A stretch of DNA of 11,094 nt, from positions 1-11,094 of the forward strand of contig LNEX01000091.1 of the NCBI GenBank assembly GCA_001464165.1, in the 5' to 3' direction. The notes beneath the pieces are model-generated. The model was not told the origin of the DNA and did no database searches. It saw only the letters and a list, made by a program, of their open reading frames with translations. Origin of the DNA: a bacterium Ga0077546. GTDB taxonomy: Bacteria; Cyanobacteriota; Vampirovibrionia; Obscuribacterales; Obscuribacteraceae. Made by a program: the position numbers and the translations under genes. Shown one piece after another: positions 6,903 through 11,094 of the stretch (positions are counted from its first letter, which is position 1; every line of letters starts with the position of its first letter).

Positions 6903-7694
6903 ATGAATTATAGGCTCGGCGCTCAGTTTGTCATTTCTCTGTCACTGCTTCTTGCCTATGGCTATTGTTGCCAGAATGCCCAGGCGGAACAGTATCGACA
7001 AGCTGATGTGCAGGCTGCCATTAAGGAGCTGTCGAGCGAAGACCAATGGGCTCGCAAGAGCGCCGGCTTTCATCTGAGCGAGATGGGGCCTGTAGCCAAA
7101 GATGCCGTGCCCAGCCTGACACAGGTTTTGCTCAGTGATAATTTTGCTGGGGCGAAAGGCGAGGCTTCTAACGCTCTCGGTCACATTGGCCCTGATGCCG
7201 CCCCGGCCATCCCGGCATTGATTGCCTTCTTGCGTAGTGCTGATGGCGGATATGAAAGAACCTACGCTGCTTCAGCCTTAGGTGGTATCGCAAGAAAGCC
7301 AGAACTCTGTGTACCGGCGTTGACCGAAGCAGTGCAAAACGATTCTGAGCCGGTGGTTCGACAGCTTGCCGCCCGTGCTCTTGGTGATTTTGGTGCGGAG
7401 GCGACAGCGGCGGTGCCGGTGTTAATCGAATCAATCAAGAACGGCGATAAAGGCATGCGTGAGGCGGCAGCCAATGGATTAGAGCGCATTCCCTGCAATG
7501 CTAAAGATGTGCCAGCGCTCACGGCGCTTCTCTCTGATGAAATAGATTCTGCTCGAATCGCTGCGGCTAGGTCGATTGCTGGCGCAGCTTCAGAAGCAGT
7601 CTCTGCTGTACCAAAACTGAACGAATTACTTGCTGATAGCAATCCTAGTGTCAGAGCGGCTGCTGCTGCTGCCATCGCAAAGATTAAGCAGTGA
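6903..7694 (+). CDS. Exported HEAT-repeat protein
   Basis: A 263-residue protein with an N-terminal signal peptide (hydrophobic segment about residues 7-20, likely cut after AQA at 28). The rest is about six HEAT or PBS-lyase-like HEAT units, roughly at 33-70, 71-108, 109-145, 146-182, 183-218 and 219-260. Each carries the recurring A-V-P-x-L helix and an AA-x-A-L-G-type second helix, as in AVPSLTQVLL, AIPALIAFL and AVPVLIESI. Such arrays form curved binding scaffolds with no catalytic residues. No lipobox is present despite Cys22-Cys23, so a soluble periplasmic or secreted protein is expected. Its binding partner is unknown. AGGAG at 6888-6892 and GAAGG at 6895-6899 precede the ATG. It appears monocistronic and faces the minus-strand protease remnant convergently. 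Homologs labelled phycobilisome lyase-like share only the repeat. Confidence 0.88.
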   Translation: MNYRLGAQFVISLSLLLAYGYCCQNAQAEQYRQADVQAAIKELSSEDQWARKSAGFHLSEMGPVAKDAVPSLTQVLLSDNFAGAKGEASNALGHIGPDAAPAIPALIAFLRSADGGYERTYAASALGGIARKPELCVPALTEAVQNDSEPVVRQLAARALGDFGAEATAAVPVLIESIKNGDKGMREAAANGLERIPCNAKDVPALTALLSDEIDSARIAAARSIAGAASEAVSAVPKLNELLADSNPSVRAAAAAAIAKIKQ

Positions 7695-7850
7695 ATTTTC
7701 TCTACTGGATTGCTTTGATTGTTCTAGAGAGTAAGTCTATGTAGATACTTGTGGAGGTCAGTTTAGTTGGGGTGAAGTCTTTGCCTAAGCTTAGACGGAG
7801 CAGTGACGGTCGTATGGGTGTATTGGTGTCTGGCCATAGAGTTGTGGCAT

Positions 7851-8205
7851 CTAATCTAGTTTTACCGTATCACCAAAGGCTGAACGAAGTCCGGGGCCAA
7901 CTCCAGAGAGTGAGCCCAGTGAATATTCTCGTTCTCTAGTGGTTTCTGCAGCCGGCAAGAATTGTCTCAAGGTCTCGACTGGAATTGCATGGCTCTCTTT
8001 GTTAGCCCATTCACCAATGCGGGCCGTTCTCAGTACTCCCACCCCCTTGCCTTGCATGTCTAAGAGCGGTCCCCCTGAGTTTCCCGGGGCTAGATTCCTC
8101 CCCAAGTTTTAGATAGTCGCAGCTCTTCTGCTTCTTCTCTATCGTCAATTTTTCTGCTAAGTCAAAAGAATCTTGTCGAGTGATACTTTTTCTTACTTCA
8201 CCGGG
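7851..8205 (-). pseudogene. Broken trypsin-like (S1 family) serine protease remnant, C-terminal part only
   Basis: The minus strand carries the catalytic-Ser region of a trypsin-like protease: NLAPGNSGGPLLD, then GKGVGVLRTARIGEWANKES and HAIPVETLRQFL, ending at a stop at 7851. Going upstream, the frame closes at a TAA (8111-8109). The other frame, from 8205 (an in-frame TGA sits just before) down to about 8104, reads protein-like sequence ending DYLKLG. That flows straight into RNLAPGNSGGP if one G of the GGGG run (8103-8100, minus strand) is skipped. The remnant thus has a single frameshift and no start codon. The half that should hold the catalytic His and Asp is absent, because the TPR gene ends at 8198. 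I read it as a truncated dead gene. A sequencing error could explain the frameshift but not the missing N-terminus. Confidence 0.75.
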
Positions 8206-9277
8206 TCAAGTTGGAAATTGCAAACTGTACGGCAAGGATTTCGGGGTGATCTTTCACTAGCAATTGCTTGCGTACTTGAAGGCATTTGTTCAGTAAATCA
8301 TTAGCAGCTTCTGTATTGCCTTCCCTCATCAGGCATTCGCCTTCATGCTGTAGAAGTTTCGCTCTTGTTAGTTCAAGCTGTGGTCCGGTCAACCTTTCAA
8401 TCAAGCTAAGGCCGGACTTTATGGCTTCCGCTGCCTTCTGGTTTTCACCCTGTATCGAATATGTGCTGGCGAGATATGCGCAAGCTCGGGCGACAAATTC
8501 TGGAAACTGGCTATTCAGTTTTTCTCGTAAGTTAACGGCGCGCTCGAGATCGATACGGGCATCCTCAAGTGATCCTAGAATTATTTCCGCTCTGCCTTTT
8601 GAAGTAAGAGAGCTAGCTAGAATCAAGGCCGACCGAGTTATTGTGGCAACATCGCTGGGTTCGGCATTTAAGATGGCCTCCTCTGCGAGGGCTATAGCAT
8701 TTCGTGCATGGTTGTAGGCGCCATCGTATTCACCCATTTCAATGAGAGTCTCAGCCAGGCTTTCGTGACAGATAGAGACAATATCGGCGAAGTTCTTTTT
8801 CTGCTGTGCTCTGCTTGCGGTGATTAGTTTTTCGTTCAATGCTGAAATGTCTTTTGGCAAAGGAGTATTTACGAACTGAGACCAGTCATTGGCTGTAACC
8901 AAGGCCTTCTCCCCAAGTTGACGAGCTTTTGAAAACTGCAATAGCTCGCGGGCGATCTCGGCCTGCGAAGCAAATGCATGGGCTGCTTGACCTGAAAGAG
9001 GGTCCAGGGTAGCGGCAATTGTCGCACTAAGATCGGCAAGTATTCCGGCCAACTTAAAATGTCGTTGCCTGAAAAAATACGAAACTGAAACGGGTAAAAG
9101 TTGTAAGAAAATAACCATACAAAGGGCGCTGCCGACAACTAAGAGAGCCTGAAATGTACCTTTTGATACGCCCGGCACATGAACATTTTCGATTAAATAA
9201 ATTGCGCTCACCGTGAAGCCGGCAAGGGTCAAAATTATTATTGCTTGACCAGCTGTGATTGAAGGCAGTATCTTCAT
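8198..9277 (-). CDS. Two-helix membrane protein with a TPR domain
   Basis: A 359-residue protein with two hydrophobic segments (about residues 10-30 and 43-69) forming a helical hairpin. The rest is soluble and helical, with about four tetratricopeptide repeats around 167-201, 222-255, 263-296 and 307-340. Recognisable repeat cores are ESLAETLIEMGEYDGAYNHA, GRAEIILGSLEDARIDLERA and ACAYLASTYSIQGENQKAAE. TPRs bind partner proteins; no catalytic motif is seen. By the positive-inside rule the loop after the second helix (FFRQRHFK) suggests the TPR part is cytoplasmic, which is inference. The start overlaps the stop of the DUF6745 gene by four bases (ATGA), so the two are translationally coupled. 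It is the last gene of a three-gene operon and I cannot name a function. Confidence 0.82.
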   Translation of the reverse strand: MKILPSITAGQAIIILTLAGFTVSAIYLIENVHVPGVSKGTFQALLVVGSALCMVIFLQLLPVSVSYFFRQRHFKLAGILADLSATIAATLDPLSGQAAHAFASQAEIARELLQFSKARQLGEKALVTANDWSQFVNTPLPKDISALNEKLITASRAQQKKNFADIVSICHESLAETLIEMGEYDGAYNHARNAIALAEEAILNAEPSDVATITRSALILASSLTSKGRAEIILGSLEDARIDLERAVNLREKLNSQFPEFVARACAYLASTYSIQGENQKAAEAIKSGLSLIERLTGPQLELTRAKLLQHEGECLMREGNTEAANDLLNKCLQVRKQLLVKDHPEILAVQFAISNLTR

Positions 9278-10623
9278 GTCTCTGCCAGCGGCGCGTACTC
9301 TTCTTCGCTCAGACCAAATGTCCAGGCTACGGCCTGGCGGGCTCGCATCATATTCGGTGGCACGCGTAAGAAGTATTCTTTGATAGTGCCGTCTGGTTCT
9401 GGTGTGGAATTTTGCACCCGTACCACAAGAATAGGCTCATCGCTAGCCAGGTTCATGCGATAAAGTATGCCGCAATGATCCTGGTGGATTTTGATCACTC
9501 TGCCTTCGCGCAGATAGTTGTCTAGGCCATAGCGTTCAATTAAAACCCGTCGCACTTCGGCGTTTGGCTCAGACTCGATTAGGTCGAAAGTGAGGGGCTC
9601 TGGCAAGAGCACAACATAGGCTGGCACCAGTACTCCATGCCAGGCATAGATACCCCAGCCATCGCGAAACTTCATAGCCATTGCTGTTTCGTTATGAAGT
9701 CGGCTGCGGTTGTCGCGGTGTAGTTCAAGTGGCCGTTCTGTCAAAATACAAATGTTTTCAAAGGGCCACCACCAGCCGCTTGTGCGGGCGAGCTTGGTGA
9801 GGCCGTTGAGAGGTTCAGTGCCTTCTACACCAATCTGGCTGACAAAATCATAGTAGGCAAGCCAGCCGCTATCGTGTTGACCAAAGCCACCGTCCCATTT
9901 CTGTAGTCCAGCAAGCACGCCGCTCATTGATGGCACCATCTGCCTCAGGGGCTCGGCGACATAACTCCAAACTTGTTGATGCAGGGGTTTGACTAATTCG
10001 TGGTAGACCTGGTCTGCTACTTCAGCTGAAAGTTTGTTGTCGACCACTGCTTTTACTTTGTCTTCAGCTGTGGCGCGAATTTGTTTGTAGACCGCTGCCC
10101 CAGACATCTTGCGCAGGTATTTCCAAACATAGATACCGAGATTTTCAGCAAACAAATCTTTGACTTGTTTCTCGATAGCTACTCCGTGTTTATCAATAAT
10201 TTTTTGCGTGGCATTCTGGCGAATATTGCGCCGGACAGCCTGCCAGGTTTCGGCCCCAACCATTTCGCCGACAGCTTTTAAGCCCTGCTGCCAGACTTTG
10301 TCCCAAACGTCTACTTGGCCCGTATTGAGTTGGGCGGGCCAATCAACGTCGCTGTAAAAGAGCTTCATGGCGGTGTTACCCGCCCAGGGCGATTGCAGCC
10401 ATATAAACAGCCGTGGCGGCTCTAAGCCCGCCGCTTTGTAGGCCTCAATGGCCGCGGCCTCAGCCTCGGCACGGTCGGTGGGTTGGGTGGAGAATCCGTA
10501 TTCTTTCCACTTAGTCAGAGTATCTTCAAGAAGGTGCTGGTCCGCCGGTGGCAGCCAGAGAATCTTGTTTGCGGATTTGTCAGCGCTATCAGTCGAGCCG
10601 TTAGCGCTGTCAGTCGATGACAT
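9274..10623 (-). CDS. DUF6745-domain protein
   Basis: A 449-residue protein of unknown function. Counting from the ATG at 10623, residues 1-20 are a low-complexity TDSA-rich tail. Residues about 25-235 are helical, with a Trp-rich patch (SPWAGNTAMK at 78-87). Residues about 243-449 match what I know of DUF6745 proteins: GQHDSGWLAYYDF, RTSGWWWPFENICILTERP, the LHRDNRSRLHNE stretch with KFRDGWGIYAWHGVLVP, EPNAEVRRVLIERYGLDNYL, QNSTPEPDGTIKEYFLRVPP and AVAWTFGLSEEEYAPLAET. No biochemical role is established to my knowledge and no enzyme motif is obvious. No signal or membrane segment. GGAGG lies 12 bases before this start; an in-frame ATG at 10647 (eight more residues) is the alternative. It overlaps the small upstream gene by 14 (or 38) bases and the downstream TPR gene by four, indicating one coupled operon. 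Confidence 0.85.
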   Translation of the reverse strand: MSSTDSANGSTDSADKSANKILWLPPADQHLLEDTLTKWKEYGFSTQPTDRAEAEAAAIEAYKAAGLEPPRLFIWLQSPWAGNTAMKLFYSDVDWPAQLNTGQVDVWDKVWQQGLKAVGEMVGAETWQAVRRNIRQNATQKIIDKHGVAIEKQVKDLFAENLGIYVWKYLRKMSGAAVYKQIRATAEDKVKAVVDNKLSAEVADQVYHELVKPLHQQVWSYVAEPLRQMVPSMSGVLAGLQKWDGGFGQHDSGWLAYYDFVSQIGVEGTEPLNGLTKLARTSGWWWPFENICILTERPLELHRDNRSRLHNETAMAMKFRDGWGIYAWHGVLVPAYVVLLPEPLTFDLIESEPNAEVRRVLIERYGLDNYLREGRVIKIHQDHCGILYRMNLASDEPILVVRVQNSTPEPDGTIKEYFLRVPPNMMRARQAVAWTFGLSEEEYAPLAET

Positions 10624-10963
10624 CTCGCGGTGGAGCCTCCGGTACATATTCTCTTTGCTGCACGACGCGGTAGACGCCTTCGGGCAGTTGGATGGTTCCG
10701 TGCTCTTCGTGCACTAGATTGCAACCGCCCGCCTTGGTGACGACGTAGCGCTCACCTTTGGCGGTGAAGAAAGAAGCTGTATCGGTGCTAATGGCATGGG
10801 CGTGGCCGGTGACTTCGCCATACTGAAGAATGATGCGCTTTTCGCACTCCACTTCTCTGGCCTCGGCTGGCAGCTTGTCGATTTTTTGCACAAGCACATC
10901 GCCTTGTCTGTAGGTTTGAAATTTGACGGCGGGGCGGTCCGCTCTTCCTGTTTTTAGCAGCAT
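10610..10963 (-). CDS. Small conserved protein encoded with DUF6745, possible metal-binding beta-barrel
   Basis: A 117-residue protein with no named family I can give. It has the look of the small partner encoded beside DUF6745 genes: YRQGDVLVQKIDKLP at 18-32, ILQYGEVTGHAHAI at 45-58, and LVHEEHGTIQLPEGVYRV at 83-100 with QQREYVPEA after it. His54-x-His56 and His85-Glu-Glu-His88 are spaced like ligands of a cupin-like metal site; that is inference from pattern alone. It has no signal peptide and is predicted mostly beta. The ATG at 10963 follows a strong AGGAG nine bases upstream. It is first in the operon, and its last codons overlap the start of the DUF6745 gene, implying coupled translation and a joint function. 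A regulatory inverted repeat lies about 75 bases upstream of the start. Confidence 0.8.
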   Translation of the reverse strand: MLLKTGRADRPAVKFQTYRQGDVLVQKIDKLPAEAREVECEKRIILQYGEVTGHAHAISTDTASFFTAKGERYVVTKAGGCNLVHEEHGTIQLPEGVYRVVQQREYVPEAPPRDVID

Positions 10964-10971
10964 ATAGGTTC

Positions 10972-10985
10972 TCTCCTATCTCCTA
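10972..10985 (-). promoter_or_regulatory. Tandemly duplicated Shine-Dalgarno sequence
   Basis: On the minus strand TAGGAGA occurs twice in a row before the first gene of the DUF6745 operon. The near copy places AGGAG nine bases before the ATG, a good distance; the far copy is 16 bases away, too far for normal initiation. It supports the start at 10963 and strong expression of the operon. Confidence 0.6.
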
Positions 10986-11037
10986 AGTTTAGGAAATTTT
11001 GACTAGTAACAATGTGCCCAGTGGCCATTGGCTTAAA

Positions 11038-11051
11038 ACCGACCAGTCGGT
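11038..11051. promoter_or_regulatory. Candidate TetR-family operator upstream of the DUF6745 operon
   Basis: ACCGAC-CA-GTCGGT is a perfect 6-2-6 inverted repeat. This sequence and spacing closely resemble operators of TetR-family repressors, which often contain ACCGAC/GTCGGT arms. It lies 75 bases upstream of the small operon-leading gene on the minus strand. It may control this operon, a divergent gene beyond the right edge, or both. No regulator gene is inside the window. An AT-rich TATAAA sequence (11059-11064) sits beside it, but no complete promoter is clear. Confidence 0.55.
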
Positions 11052-11094
11052 CACGTTTTATAAATCAATATTCCATTATCTGTATGCGCCTTGA

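Noticed and set aside
7698..7732. Terminator after the HEAT-repeat gene (CTCTA...TAGAG)
   Set aside because: The stem is only five bases with a loop of more than 20 and no T-run.
7751..7939. Plus-strand frame of 62 codons beyond the HEAT-repeat gene
   Set aside because: It overlaps the protease remnant on the other strand and shows no recognisable protein features.
7851..8105. The 84-codon protease piece as an intact small gene from TTG 8105
   Set aside because: There is no ribosome site, a stop lies two codons upstream, the catalytic His and Asp region is missing, and the upstream sequence continues the protein in another frame.

Overview
No organism is named, and the window holds no rRNA, tRNA, CRISPR array or insertion sequence. 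Base composition is near 50% GC. The genes look like those of a free-living bacterium with exported proteins, HEAT- and TPR-repeat proteins, and a DUF6745 gene of a kind I associate mainly with Cyanobacteria and relatives. A member of the non-photosynthetic cyanobacterial sister lineages (Melainabacteria/Obscuribacterales-like) is my best guess, but it is an impression and not a demonstrated placement.

Left part (1-5079): a divergent metabolic locus. On the minus strand is the first cupin half of an exported oxalate decarboxylase, cut by the window edge. On the plus strand is a very large single reading frame that joins an FdhF/YdeP-type molybdopterin (bis-MGD) oxidoreductase to FdhD, the sulfurtransferase that activates such enzymes. 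It is followed 58 bases later by an aldo/keto reductase. Oxalate decarboxylase makes formate and consumes a proton, and the fused enzyme belongs to a family linked to formate oxidation and, for YdeP of E. coli, to acid resistance. The pair therefore suggests an oxalate/formate or acid-stress module.

Middle (5080-6902): a minus-strand cassette with a DEDDh-type exonuclease, then a Phd/YefM antitoxin and a PIN-domain (VapC/FitB-like) toxin that overlap by one base. Candidate palindromes lie upstream of the exonuclease and of the antitoxin.

Right part (6903-11094): an exported HEAT-repeat protein on the plus strand, then a broken trypsin-like (S1) protease remnant on the minus strand. This remnant has no start, no His/Asp half and one frameshift. 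Upstream of it is a compact minus-strand operon: a small protein with an HxH...HEEH pattern, a DUF6745 protein and a two-helix membrane protein with TPRs, each start overlapping the preceding stop. A clean 6-2-6 inverted repeat of TetR-operator type lies just upstream of this operon.

The strongest candidates for something not well described are the oxidoreductase-FdhD fusion beside oxalate decarboxylase, and the three-gene DUF6745 operon with its operator.
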